This document shows positions 21,616 to 31,500 of a stretch of 56,086 nt of DNA, in pieces; the stretch's first letter is position 1, and each line of letters opens with the position of its first letter. A program made the position numbers and the translations under genes. Under the pieces are notes generated by a model, which worked only from the letters and a program-made list of their open reading frames with translations, did no database searches and was not told the origin of the DNA. Source of the DNA: Bacteroidales bacterium (GTDB lineage: Bacteria > Bacteroidota > Bacteroidia > Bacteroidales > UBA932); assembly GCA_017453565.1 (NCBI GenBank), contig JAFTEQ010000040.1:1-56086 (forward strand), in the 5' to 3' direction.

Positions 21616-24471
21616 TTATTCCCACAGCCCGAAGGCGGCTTCTACCACGTAGTTTTCAAGCCCGTAGGTATCGGCGGTGCCGCTGAGATTGCGCAGGTCG
21701 TACTGGCGCACCAGGCGGTAGTAGCCTTTTGACCCGTCGGCATACTGGGCCAGTTCCCCCGTGGTTTCGCGCCCGATTTCGAGCGTGGAGGTACGCACGC
21801 CGTCGGCATAGAAATCGAAGGCCAGGAAACGGCTCTCCCCGCCCAGGAGCGAATAACAGCGCTGCCCCGTGCCGGCCCCCGGTCCGGGATAATCGCCCTG
21901 CACCAGCACCGGCCGCCCTTCCAGACCCTCGGGAACGCGCACATAGGACTGCGTGCGCCCGTCGTCCCAGGATCGCACGGGAACCGATGCGGGGAAACTT
22001 TCCCAATATCCCGCATGGGCGCTGTCGGCATTCTCGCAGAAGGGCGAGAAACACACGGCGATGTAATCGTTCAGCGTCTTTGGGTCACGTACGAAACAGA
22101 CCGATGCGCCCACACTCAGGTAGAGCACCACGTCGAGCGTGTAGAGCCCCGTCACCACACGTCCGCTGTGCGGATTGCGCCCCTCACCCGTGAGTACAAA
22201 AGACCCGCAGGAAGGGTATCTGCCCGTAGAGACGGGATCGAAACTGAGGCGGTCCGAGCCCACCGACAGCCCGGCCGAATACTCGTCGTACCGCGGACTG
22301 GCAATGGACGCGACAACGGGCAACGACGGATCGATGCGGGCATGCATCACGTCCCAGTCGATCTCTCCCGCCGAGGGAGCGTCGTAACGGCCGCCATCCG
22401 TAAAATCTATGGGTGTGTAGAGTCGCCGCAGCGCGCCCGGAGCTACCTGATAGTTTATGACCGTTCCCAGATAGCGCTGCGCCGGGAAGGCCGCCACGAT
22501 GGTCATCGTCCCCTCCTCCATACAGAGGCTGTCGCTGCACACGCGCCAGGGCAGGCTCTTACGGTCGAGCCCTCCGGAACTGAGTCCGTACAGGTAGAAG
22601 ATCCCCAGGGCATTGCCCGCCGTGCAGCAGCTGTAGTTGCAGGCATGGGCCGAAGTATAGGTAAAGCCGTACCAGGGAGCGCCCCCTTCTGTGCACCAGA
22701 TGCCCCCCAAATCGGGACTCTGCACGTCCAGACCCTCACAGAAAGCCTCCAGCACGTCGGCATAACGGGCCGCCGCATCGTGTACCCAGCCCCGGGCGAC
22801 GAGCCAGGCTTCCGGTATGGCAAAGCGCGCAAGGTCCAGGTCGTTCCCTTCCGCATCACAGAGCGAAAGCCGGAACGAGGCGTCATAGTAGCGGTCGGCA
22901 TTCTCGTCGTAATAACGGTCTCCCGTTTCGAGCAACACGGGATCGGCCGGGGCGAAAGCGGGCACGCGAGGTACGGGGACCAGCACCTCCCGTTCCTGCT
23001 GTCCCCGGGAGAGAAGGATGCGCGCTGGGGCAAGGCCCGTCTGCTCGGGGCGCATATACACGCACTTCCCCGCCGGATGATAATAGAAGCGCACGCCGCT
23101 TGCCGCATCGTAGGCCGTTTGCGGCGTCGCATCGCTGCCCATCAGCCAATCGGCGCCTCCGCAACGGATACGTACCGGCCCGGCCTCGTCCACGTCAGGA
23201 AAGGAAATGGAGCCGAACTCCATCCAGTGCACCGGGGGGTCCCATCCGTAGGCGGTGAAGTCGCCGGGGACATAACGTACCGTCACGTCGAGCCGGTCCG
23301 AGAGGAATCCGTCCCAGGAGCGAAGCCAGAGTGTCGCTTCCGGCGTTCCCAGGCCCACATAACGACTGGAAAGGAAGAGCGTGTTCCCTTCCGTCCGCCA
23401 GCTGAGGCCCGCATCGGGAAGCCCGCCCTCCGCTTCCAGGCGCCAGATCTGGTCGGGTGGATCGCAGCTGAGCGGCAACGCCACTTCCGCAGCGCCCTGC
23501 CAGAGCGTGAGCGACGATTGCGGGAAACGCAGGGTCCGTCCTTCCGTCAGGCTGCCCCGTTCCACTTTCCAGTTGCAGGCAAGCGTCCCTTCGTCCGACA
23601 GGGTCAGCGTCAATTCATGGGAAGTACCCCCGCGCACGTTGAAGTCGCTGCAATTGTCGGCCCCCAGGAAGAGGCGCAGACAGAGCGGGGCCGACGCGCC
23701 CTTCGTGGTCCAAGTCCCGTTCACCTCCAGATAGGAACACAGGGCCGCCTCCTCATCGTCCAGTACGTCGGGAACCTTCTCCCAGGGATCGTCGTTGCCG
23801 GGCAGCAGCACGCCGCGGCAGTTTTCCGGCAGATAGAATACCGCTTTCTCCCCCGCAGTCAGCCGCGCGATATCGCTCCCGGCGGCACTGTCTCCCGCTG
23901 CCACCGCGGCAGCCCGGCTTTCGGGCGCGAAAGGATGAAGGTCGGCCGCCGCCTGGCAGATCCGCACCGAAAGCGGCGTAAAGTCGCATCGTTCCAGACG
24001 CTTGTCGAGCCGGAGCGACACCCGTGCGGCGAGGCGCTGCGGACTGAGGACCAGGGGGCCCGACGACGCGCCCGCCACGGCACGCAAAGGAACACGGGTA
24101 CACAAGGGGATGCCCGTGGAAGCGAGCCCCGGATCTACCGGGAGGCTGAGGGAAGGGAGGTCGCGTTCATGAAGGGGCGCCGAAACCGCCCCGACATTCG
24201 CCAGGGCATAGAAATCGTAGCTTTTCCCCCGCACCAGGAGCAGTTCCACGCTTCCGCTTTCGGTATAGGCCGCCCGCTCCAGGACGCTGTCGCGGTAGGC
24301 AAAGACATTGAGGTTTCTCACAGCGTCGTCCGCAAAGGGCACACTGCTTTTCGATACGGTCACGACGCAGCACACCCTCACCTCTGCGTCCGCCAAAACC
24401 GGCTGCGGTTCCATCTGGCAGGAGACGGCAAGGCACAGCGCCGCCAAGCATAAAAACATACGCCACATCAT
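21616..24471 (-). CDS. DUF4906-type lipoprotein, probable fimbrial or surface adhesin component
   Basis: A 951-residue lipoprotein (lipobox AVSC, C18). The N-terminal 300 residues read like a FimB/Mfa-type fimbrial fold (RNLNVFAYRDSVLERA, SYDFYALANVG, LSPQRLAARVSLRLDK), followed by the DUF4906 signature (CSYLEVNGTWTTKG, LCLRLFLGADNCSDFNVRGG, HELTLTLSD). The remaining 600 residues are beta-rich repeats of unknown fold with many Cys, Trp and Tyr. In Bacteroidales such proteins belong to Mfa/Fim-like fimbria loci and may act at the tip. It overlaps the FimB-like gene by ATGA. Function is inferred from family and operon. Confidence 0.75.
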   Translation of the reverse strand: MMWRMFLCLAALCLAVSCQMEPQPVLADAEVRVCCVVTVSKSSVPFADDAVRNLNVFAYRDSVLERAAYTESGSVELLLVRGKSYDFYALANVGAVSAPLHERDLPSLSLPVDPGLASTGIPLCTRVPLRAVAGASSGPLVLSPQRLAARVSLRLDKRLERCDFTPLSVRICQAAADLHPFAPESRAAAVAAGDSAAGSDIARLTAGEKAVFYLPENCRGVLLPGNDDPWEKVPDVLDDEEAALCSYLEVNGTWTTKGASAPLCLRLFLGADNCSDFNVRGGTSHELTLTLSDEGTLACNWKVERGSLTEGRTLRFPQSSLTLWQGAAEVALPLSCDPPDQIWRLEAEGGLPDAGLSWRTEGNTLFLSSRYVGLGTPEATLWLRSWDGFLSDRLDVTVRYVPGDFTAYGWDPPVHWMEFGSISFPDVDEAGPVRIRCGGADWLMGSDATPQTAYDAASGVRFYYHPAGKCVYMRPEQTGLAPARILLSRGQQEREVLVPVPRVPAFAPADPVLLETGDRYYDENADRYYDASFRLSLCDAEGNDLDLARFAIPEAWLVARGWVHDAAARYADVLEAFCEGLDVQSPDLGGIWCTEGGAPWYGFTYTSAHACNYSCCTAGNALGIFYLYGLSSGGLDRKSLPWRVCSDSLCMEEGTMTIVAAFPAQRYLGTVINYQVAPGALRRLYTPIDFTDGGRYDAPSAGEIDWDVMHARIDPSLPVVASIASPRYDEYSAGLSVGSDRLSFDPVSTGRYPSCGSFVLTGEGRNPHSGRVVTGLYTLDVVLYLSVGASVCFVRDPKTLNDYIAVCFSPFCENADSAHAGYWESFPASVPVRSWDDGRTQSYVRVPEGLEGRPVLVQGDYPGPGAGTGQRCYSLLGGESRFLAFDFYADGVRTSTLEIGRETTGELAQYADGSKGYYRLVRQYDLRNLSGTADTYGLENYVVEAAFGLWE

Positions 24472-25241
24472 ATCACTTCTTCTTTTTCCCAGTCGAGAAG
24501 CCGCAGCGTAATGCCGGCTTCCGCATAATCTATATCCAAATACACGTCGTCCAAGTCGGCCGCCATCCAGTCGAAGCCGAGTTGTTCCAGCCGTTCTCCG
24601 AGCGGATAGACCGCACGGGGCGCCGCGGCCGGACCGTCACCGTGGCCGTAGAACACCAGATTGAGCACATCGCCCGGACGCTGACGGGGCAGCACCACCC
24701 GGTGGTAGGTCCCGATTACCGGAGTAAGCGAGACCCGAAATGCGCCCGGAACGGGCTGCAGCGAGGAAAGCGAAAACCCGGCCACGGCGCCTTGCACCTC
24801 AATCCGGAAGGGACTGGCGGAGGAATCGCTTCCCACAATCCCCATGTGCAGACGCACGAATTGCTTGTGCAGCGAGAGGGCGGTTTTGGCAAGGTCGGAG
24901 CGCGCATCGAGCGAAGAGGCGTCGGCATAGAGCTCATCCATCTCCCCACCCTCCGGAACCGACAGCGCTTCGCCGCTGCGCAGGCATCCGTGCACGCCGC
25001 TAAACGCGCTCACACGCAGCCGCCCCCGGGGGATTTCCAACTCTTCCCGGGCCTGTCCCTCCTGGAGCAGTGCCTCCGCGCTGCATACGAGAGACCCGGC
25101 CCAGACCGAGACCTCCACCGTCCTTTCCGCCCCGCCCCGAAGCTCCACTTCGAGCCAGCAAGGACAGGCGCTACGGTCTTCCTTCACCGAGCAGGCACAC
25201 AAGATCAGACAGCCCACCACGATTATCCATATCTTCTTCAT
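24468..25241 (-). CDS. FimB/Mfa2-family fimbrial anchor lipoprotein
   Basis: A 257-residue lipoprotein (lipobox LCAC, C17) with the CSVKEDRSACPCWLEVEL start that marks FimB/Mfa2 family anchors in Bacteroidales. In Porphyromonas gingivalis these proteins sit in the outer membrane and anchor and limit the fimbrial shaft. The protein shows two beta-sandwich-like halves (about 25-135 and 140-255). It is the middle gene of a coupled trio, with ATGA overlaps on both sides. No separate major shaft (FimA/Mfa1-like) gene is visible in the window. Confidence 0.8.
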   Translation of the reverse strand: MKKIWIIVVGCLILCACSVKEDRSACPCWLEVELRGGAERTVEVSVWAGSLVCSAEALLQEGQAREELEIPRGRLRVSAFSGVHGCLRSGEALSVPEGGEMDELYADASSLDARSDLAKTALSLHKQFVRLHMGIVGSDSSASPFRIEVQGAVAGFSLSSLQPVPGAFRVSLTPVIGTYHRVVLPRQRPGDVLNLVFYGHGDGPAAAPRAVYPLGERLEQLGFDWMAADLDDVYLDIDYAEAGITLRLLDWEKEEVI

Positions 25242-27115
25242 AATCGGTACTTATTTAAGAGTGTCGACACCTCCGGATCGAGGTTGCCCCGGTGTACGAA
25301 GGACGGTTCCTGCGCACAGGCTTCCCGGAACAGGCGCAGCGCCTCGGCTTCGTTTCCGCGACGGGCCTGCAGGATGGCCCCCAGATAGCAGGTCCGGGCA
25401 TCGCGGGGCAGTTTTTCCAGCACGGACAGGGCCGAAGCGTTGTAGTCGAGGGCACAGTAGGCCAGGGCCGTATTGAGGTCTTCATAGGGCCTGAGCAGCC
25501 GTACGGCCTTGCGGTAATCGCGTGCCCGGAGGGCCTGCACGCCCGCACGGTAGACCGTGTCGGGCACCGTCGTATGGATGGTATCTTTCTGCATCCCACG
25601 CCGGTGCAGGCAGAACTGGAAACGCACCGTCCGCAAGTAGGGGTAGATCCGTTCCCGTACATAACGATAGCTCGGACGCACGGCAAACAGCCGTTCCCTT
25701 CGGTCGGGATCGGGCTCGGAGAAGAGGGCCAGCAGGGCGGCACGCTCCCCCGGAGCCAACAGGGTGTCGGCCCGCAGGAGCGATTCAAACAGCGCCCAGT
25801 TTTCCGGTTCTGAGCGCGGCAGGAAACGGACATCGGGGCACTCGTCGCGCAACAAGGCCGCATAGTGCCGGCTCACCGACTCGCTCCGGCGCTGGGAGAG
25901 CCTTCGGTTGAAGGCGTAATTCCCCTCCGGCGAGCAGGAAGCGGTGACCACGATGGAATCCATTTCCAGGCTTCCCTCGTCCGTGAGTTCCCGAAGGTTG
26001 GCGGCGATACGGGCCATTTCGCCCGGGTTGTCACCCAGCTGCGGGTCGAGTTCGGCGCTGCCCGCCGCGAAGGCGATCCAGCACACGGAATTCGCCTCCA
26101 CACGGCGTTCCACCACCTGCATCAGGTAGCGTTCCCGGTCTTCCGCCAGGGTGGACAGCGAACTGATATAGAAAGTGAGCGTATCGGAAGGCGGCAGGCG
26201 GAAGCGTTCCTGCCCCTGTTCGAAAACGGCGCCCGACACCACCAGTTTCGCTTTTTTGAGTTTCGGCGGCACACGCATCGCATGCACGTACAGCAGGTCC
26301 ATGCCCCCTGCGTCGCTGCGCACTACCGTGTCGAGCCGCAGGCCCTCCCGCACAAAGGGAGCCTGCACGTAACGGCGGTACATTTCGCCCCGCCGGGCCG
26401 AGCGTCGCAGGTGGCGCGCCTGACGGAAACGGTCGGTATAATGCTCCACCGCTTCCTGCTCCGTCACCCCGTACAGTGAAGCGAACTGCTCGTCCGACAG
26501 CTCCAGGCTGTCGGTCTTGAGGGCATAGACGGCGGGCAGGTTCCGCTGCAGGAACAATTCCAGTTCGGCCCGGTGCAGCACAGCGGACGAGTCGCGCAAC
26601 ACGCTCTCGAGGAAACGGGCGTAACGCTCGTAACCCCGCAGCTGACGGTCCCGGTAGCCGGCGCCCGTCACCAGAATGGAGTCGAGCGTCCGCAGCGAAT
26701 CCCCCAGGAACAGGACGGGCCTCAGGCGCAGCTGCAGCTTGTTCCCGACCACCCGGTCCGGCACATGCACGCGGAAACGCAGTTCAACCCTACCCAGGCG
26801 TTCGGCCACATGTTTGAAAGTGGCGGTCACGGTCACGGGATCGATCCGGTCGGAAGCCACCATCTCCCCATTTTCGTCACGTACGGCATTCATCAGAAAA
26901 GCGGTCCTTCCCTGAGCGTCGCTGACACGCAAGGTATCCCGTTCCGGGCTTTCCGGCGAAGGCGTCTCTTTCAGCGGCGGACGGTCATCGGCCACGGAGA
27001 GGCCCGGCGCCGGGACACCGCCCCGGGGCGGTCGCACGCGGCTCCAGGGAGCGCAGGCCGCAAGGGCGCAGGCGACGAGGACGGCGCTCACCCGGACGGG
27101 ATACGGTACGGTCAT
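25238..27115 (-). CDS. OmpA-like lipoprotein of the fimbrial operon
   Basis: I start at MTVPYPVRVSAVL (27115; 625 residues), which places a lipobox LAAC at C21 and starts 5 bases after the ssb stop; the open frame runs further into ssb, where it reads as an arginine-rich shadow. The N-terminal half is unassigned beta structure. About 345-470 is an OmpA-like peptidoglycan-binding domain (CWIAFAAGSAELDPQLG, SIVVTASCSPEGNYAFNRRLSQRRSESV). The last 90 residues look like tetratricopeptide repeats (AGVQALRARDYRKAVRLL; GAILQARRGNEAEALRLF). Similar OmpA-type proteins head fimbrial operons in Bacteroides. Coupled by ATGA to the FimB-like gene. Confidence 0.75.
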   Translation of the reverse strand: MTVPYPVRVSAVLVACALAACAPWSRVRPPRGGVPAPGLSVADDRPPLKETPSPESPERDTLRVSDAQGRTAFLMNAVRDENGEMVASDRIDPVTVTATFKHVAERLGRVELRFRVHVPDRVVGNKLQLRLRPVLFLGDSLRTLDSILVTGAGYRDRQLRGYERYARFLESVLRDSSAVLHRAELELFLQRNLPAVYALKTDSLELSDEQFASLYGVTEQEAVEHYTDRFRQARHLRRSARRGEMYRRYVQAPFVREGLRLDTVVRSDAGGMDLLYVHAMRVPPKLKKAKLVVSGAVFEQGQERFRLPPSDTLTFYISSLSTLAEDRERYLMQVVERRVEANSVCWIAFAAGSAELDPQLGDNPGEMARIAANLRELTDEGSLEMDSIVVTASCSPEGNYAFNRRLSQRRSESVSRHYAALLRDECPDVRFLPRSEPENWALFESLLRADTLLAPGERAALLALFSEPDPDRRERLFAVRPSYRYVRERIYPYLRTVRFQFCLHRRGMQKDTIHTTVPDTVYRAGVQALRARDYRKAVRLLRPYEDLNTALAYCALDYNASALSVLEKLPRDARTCYLGAILQARRGNEAEALRLFREACAQEPSFVHRGNLDPEVSTLLNKYRL

Positions 27116-27119
27116 CGGC

Positions 27120-27479
27120 TCAGAATTCACATTGCATGGGTTCCACCTGCTCGATGAGTTGCAGGCGCGAAGCCTGGATGTCGCTGGCACTCCGTTCCAC
27201 ACCGTCGGAACCGGTGTACTTCTGGTTCTTGACGCGCCCCGTGACAGACACTTTGTCTCCCCGCGTGATCTTGTCGAGCGGGCAGATGTCGCGTCCCTCC
27301 CAGGCCGACACGTTGTGCCAGGTGGTCTCAATGACGGCGTTGCCGTTACGGTCTTTGTAGGCGAAATTGGTGGCCACCGTGAGCCGGGCCACCTTCCGGC
27401 CGGAGACGTCCTGGACCTTCACTGAGCCCACCAGTCCCCGCAATTCAATTCTGTTCAACTGTTCCATAAAGTTTTTCAT
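27120..27479 (-). CDS. ssb: Single-stranded DNA-binding protein (short form)
   Basis: A 119-residue OB-fold protein: EQLNRIELRGLVGSVKVQDV, GRKVARLTVATNFAYKDRNG, TTWHNVSAWEG, ITRGDKVSVTGRVKNQKY. I start at MKNFMEQL (27479); the MEQL methionine at 27467 is the alternative. It ends at QCEF with no acidic DDDIPF tail, so it lacks the usual partner-binding tip and is probably a second, specialised SSB. It directly precedes the fimbrial operon, 4 bases from the next start, which is an odd pairing. Confidence 0.85.
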   Translation of the reverse strand: MKNFMEQLNRIELRGLVGSVKVQDVSGRKVARLTVATNFAYKDRNGNAVIETTWHNVSAWEGRDICPLDKITRGDKVSVTGRVKNQKYTGSDGVERSASDIQASRLQLIEQVEPMQCEF

Positions 27480-27726
27480 ATTAAGTGAACGGCATCCGGC
27501 CGCGCGGTCCGGAGCCGCCTGCAAAGGACGGGAAAGAATTGCGTAATTCAAAGGAACATAAAGAAATAAACGCAAGGTTTTTCTGTTTCCGTACCGTCGT
27601 ATTTATTTTACGGCAACCCCCGTTTTTATTCGGCGCCGGGAAGAGAAAAAAGGCGAAGCGGACCCGCTGTTTTACCTCGCTTCACAGACAAAAAAGAACC
27701 ATCTTTCGCAGCAAAAAACGCGAAAG
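27480..27726. other. Intergenic region between ssb and the zinc-ribbon gene
   Basis: Divergent gap of 247 bases. It is A/T-rich near 27540-27620. No exact TAnnTTTG box is seen on either strand. The right end carries the perfect hairpin at 27699-27730. Confidence 0.5.
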
Positions 27727-27730
27727 ATGG
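27699..27730 (-). terminator. Perfect 11-bp hairpin covering a start codon; terminator-like on the minus strand
   Basis: CCATCTTTCGC (27699-27709) and GCGAAAGATGG (27720-27730) pair perfectly around a 10-base loop. Read leftward, the hairpin is followed by TTCTTTTTTG, a good intrinsic terminator. Read rightward, the 3' arm contains the ATG of the zinc-ribbon gene at 27727. Confidence 0.7.
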
Positions 27731-28131
27731 ATTACAAAGCGGAGAAAGACCCGGGGGCGCGGTGCCTGCAGTGCGGAACGGAACTCTACGGCCGGCCCGA
27801 CAAGAAGTTCTGCTCAGACCCCTGCAAGAACAAATGGCACAACAGCCGGGGCGGAGAAAAAAGAAGGAGCCAGGGTCGCGTTTTTACCGACCTGGCCGTC
27901 AACTATGACATTCTGGAAAAACTGCTCCTGAAAGGCGTCAGCAGCGTAGACCGCAGCGTACTGGAAAACATGGGATTCCGTTGCGCCCGTATAACAGGAC
28001 ATCGCCGCATCCGGGGCGGACACGACGAATACCAGTGTTTCGACATACATTATATACAGACCGAAACGCGGCTGTTTCGAATCCGCCGCGTCAGCGCTCC
28101 GCTTTTAGAAACGCCTAGTCGGCAGCCGTAG
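27727..28131 (+). CDS. Small zinc-ribbon protein
   Basis: A 134-residue protein with an N-terminal Cys4 zinc ribbon (CLQCGTELYGRPDKKFCSDPC, residues about 13-33) followed by KNKWHNSRGG and a conserved-looking helical and beta C-terminal part (DLAVNYDILEKLLLKGVSSV, ENMGFRCARITGHRRIRGG). Proteins of this type are common single genes in Bacteroidota and their role is unknown; a nucleic-acid-binding regulator is likely. Its start codon lies inside a perfect hairpin and its 3' end overlaps the bactofilin gene on the other strand by 17 bases, so it may be controlled by structure and antisense RNA. Confidence 0.7.
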   Translation: MDYKAEKDPGARCLQCGTELYGRPDKKFCSDPCKNKWHNSRGGEKRRSQGRVFTDLAVNYDILEKLLLKGVSSVDRSVLENMGFRCARITGHRRIRGGHDEYQCFDIHYIQTETRLFRIRRVSAPLLETPSRQP

Positions 28132-28570
28132 CGGCGACTTTGTTCGCGGCGGAGGCCGGTTCAGCTTTGCGGACGGGAAGGCCCGTGGTCACCACCTCGG
28201 CGATGTACTTGTCGTACTCGGCTTCGGTGATCATCTTGCAACTGCCGTTGATCTGGGCGCCCATCTCCACCTGAAGCTTGCGCACGTGGACGTTTCCTTC
28301 CACGGAAGCGGAACTCTTGAGCGAAAGGGTGTCCTTCACATAGACATCCCCTTTGAGCCTGCCCCAGAAATCCACATTGGTGCAAAGCAGGGATCCACCC
28401 ACTTCGGCCTGTTCTCCCACCACGATCCTACCCTGGGAGTAAATCTTTCCGTCCACCTTGCCGTCCACGCGGATATCGGTCATCGAGGAGATCTCTCCTT
28501 TGATGACGGTACCGGCGGAAATACGGCTGACGTCATTGACGTCCACGAAGGGTTCAGCACTCTTATTCAT
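28115..28570 (-). CDS. Bactofilin (polymer-forming cytoskeletal protein)
   Basis: A bactofilin: a short N-terminal tail, a right-handed beta-helix core (about 15-110: ISAGTVIKGEISSMTDIRVD, GKVDGKIYSQGRIVVGEQAE, GRLKGDVYVKDTLSLKSSAS, EGNVHVRKLQVEMGAQINGS) and an Ala-rich tail. Bactofilins self-polymerise at the inner membrane and help position cell-wall enzymes. I start at MNKSAEPF (28570; 151 residues), 23 bases after the secA stop; an earlier ATG at 28612 would overlap secA by 20 bases. Co-transcribed with secA. Confidence 0.9.
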   Translation of the reverse strand: MNKSAEPFVDVNDVSRISAGTVIKGEISSMTDIRVDGKVDGKIYSQGRIVVGEQAEVGGSLLCTNVDFWGRLKGDVYVKDTLSLKSSASVEGNVHVRKLQVEMGAQINGSCKMITEAEYDKYIAEVVTTGLPVRKAEPASAANKVAATAAD

Positions 28571-28592
28571 ATCATTGAGATTTAATAGATTC

Positions 28593-31500
28593 TTATACAA
28601 TTCCTTTGCCATGGCAGTTCTTATATTTCTTGCCGCTGCCGCAAGGGCAGGGGTCGTTCCGGCCGATCTTCTTCTCCGCTTTCACGGGCGTGGCCGACTT
28701 CTGTTCTCCGTTGGTGCTCAGATCGCTGTGCTGGGTCTGCAGGCGCGACATGTCGGGCTTGCGGGCCACGGCCCTCTGGGGCGCCTCTGCGTCACGGAGC
28801 GGAATGAACGCCCGCATGAGGAAGGAGAGCACGTCCTGGTTGAGCGACTCAAGCATCTCGGCGAAGAGGTTATAACTCTCGAGTTTATAGACCACGATGG
28901 GGTCTTTCTGCTCATAGGTGGCGTTCTGCACGCTCTGCTTGAGGTCGTCCATCTCGCGCAGGTGCTCCTTCCAGTGCTCGTCGATCTGGTAGAGGACGAT
29001 GTTCTTGGAGAGCGTCCGCCCCACTTCGCGTCCCTCGCTCTCGTAGGCTTTCTGCAAATTGACCGAAAGGGTCATGGTCTTGCGCCCGTCGGAAATGGGG
29101 ATAGCGATGTTCTGATACATCGATCCCTGTTTCTCATAGACGTCCTTCACCACCGGGGCAAGACGCTCCACCAGCGCATCCATGCGGCGCCGGTAGCTGT
29201 CGAGCATGCTGTGGCAGACCGCCGACACCAGCTCGTCTTCCTTGGCTTTCTCATAGAAGGCCTCGTCGAAACCGCAGTCAATGGAGAAACGGGCCATGAG
29301 CGTATCGCGGAATTCCTCATAAGGCATGCCGGAACTCCGCTCCACCAGCACGGACGCGGTGTCGACCATCATGTTCCGGAGGTCGATCTCAATCTTGTCG
29401 CCCGAAATGGCGTTGCGCCGGCGGGCATAGATGGCTTCACGCTGGAAGTTCATCACGTCGTCGTATTCGAGCAGGCGCTTGCGGATACCGAAGTTGTTCT
29501 CTTCCACCTTCTTCTGCGCCTTCTCGATGGCATTCGAAAGCATCGGGCTCTCGAGGGCCTCGTCGTCCTTCATCCCCAGACGGTCTACCATGCCGGCGAT
29601 TCGTTCCGAGCCGAAAAGACGCATCAGTTTGTCTTCGAGTGAGATATAGAAGGTCGAAGAGCCCGGGTCTCCCTGACGTCCGGCGCGGCCGCGCAGCTGG
29701 CGGTCGACACGGCGGCTGTCGTGTCGTTCCGTACCGATGATGGCCAGACCGCCCGCGGCCTTCACCTCCGGCGAAAGTTTGATGTCCGTACCACGGCCCG
29801 CCATGTTGGTGGCGATGGTGACGGTGCTGCTCTGGCCGGCCTGGGCTACGATTTCCGCCTCACGGGCATGCTCCTTGGCGTTCAGCACGTTGTGACGGAT
29901 ACCGCGCATCCGGAGCATGCGGCTCAAGAGTTCGGAAGTTTCCACGTCCGTGGTACCCACCAGCACCGGCCGGCCCGCAGAGGAAAGCTCCACGATCCGG
30001 TCGATCACCGCGGCGTATTTGGCTTTCTTGGTCTTGTAGATGAGGTCGTCCTGGTCGTCCCGGATGACGGGGCGGTTGGTGGGGATGACCATCACGTCGA
30101 GCTTGTAGATACTCCAGAACTCGCCCGCCTCCGTTTCGGCCGTACCGGTCATGCCGGCCAGCTTATGGTACATGCGGAAGTAGTTCTGCAGGGTGATGGT
30201 GGCGAAGGTCTGCGTGGCGGCTTCCACCTTCACGTTTTCCTTGGCTTCCACAGCCTGGTGGAGTCCGTCGCTCCAGCGGCGTCCCTCCATCACACGGCCC
30301 GTCTGCTCGTCCACGATCTTGATCTTGCCGTCCACGATGATATAGTCGATGTCCTTCTCGAACATCGTATAGGCCTTGAGCAACTGGCTCACGGTATGGA
30401 CGCGTTCGCTCTTGAGGGAGAAATCCTCCATGAGGGCATCCTTGCGCTGCTGTTTCACGGCGGGGCTGTCACCGGAACGCTCGATCTCGGCGATGCCGCT
30501 GCCCACGTCGGGCAGCACGAAGAAGTCTTCATTGCCCACCGCGGAAGCCAGGACGTCGTGTCCCTTGTCAGTCATGTCCACGGAGTGCTGCTGCTCGTTG
30601 ATCACGAAGTAGAGCGGGTCGGTCACCACCGGCATCTCACGTTCGTTGTCCTGCATGTAGTAGTTCTCTGCTTTCTGCAGGAGCACCTTCATGCCGGGTT
30701 CACTCAGGAACTTGATGAGCGGGGAATACTTGGGCAGACCCTTGTGCGCACGCAGCAGGAGCATGCCGCCGTTCTTCTCGTCTCCGTCGGCAATGGCCTT
30801 CTTGGCCTCGTTAAGCACCTGGTTCACCAGGCTGCGCTGCGCCGTGTACAGACGCTCCACGAAAGGACGGAACTCCATGAACTGGGCGTCGTCCTCGGCG
30901 CGGGCCACGGGACCCGAGATGATGAGCGGGGTACGGGCGTCGTCGATGAGCACGGAGTCCACCTCGTCCACGATGGCGTAGTGGTGCTTGCGCTGTACAA
31001 GGTCGTCTTCGGTGACGGCCATGTTGTCACGCAGGTAGTCGAAACCGAATTCGTTGTTGGTACCGAAAGTGATGTCGCAGTCGTAGGCCTTCTTGCGCGC
31101 GTCGCTATTGGGTTCGTGCTTGTCAATGCAGTCGACCGACAGGCCGTGGAACATGTAGAGCGGGCCCATCCACTCGGAGTCACGTTTCGACAGGTAATCG
31201 TTCACCGTCACCACGTGCACACCCTTTCCGGCCAGGGCGTTCAGGAACACCGGGAGGGTGGCCACGAGGGTCTTACCCTCACCCGTAGCCATCTCCGCGA
31301 TCTTACCCTGATGCAGGGCGATACCGCCGATGAGCTGCACATCGTAGTGCACCATGTCCCAGGTAACCTCGTTTCCGCCCGCCATCCAGTGGTTGCGGTA
31401 CACCGCCTTGTCGCCTTCGATGCGCACGAAATCGTGCGAGACCGAGAGGTCACGGTCGAACTGCGTCGCGCTCACCTCAAACGATTCGTTTTCCTTGAAA

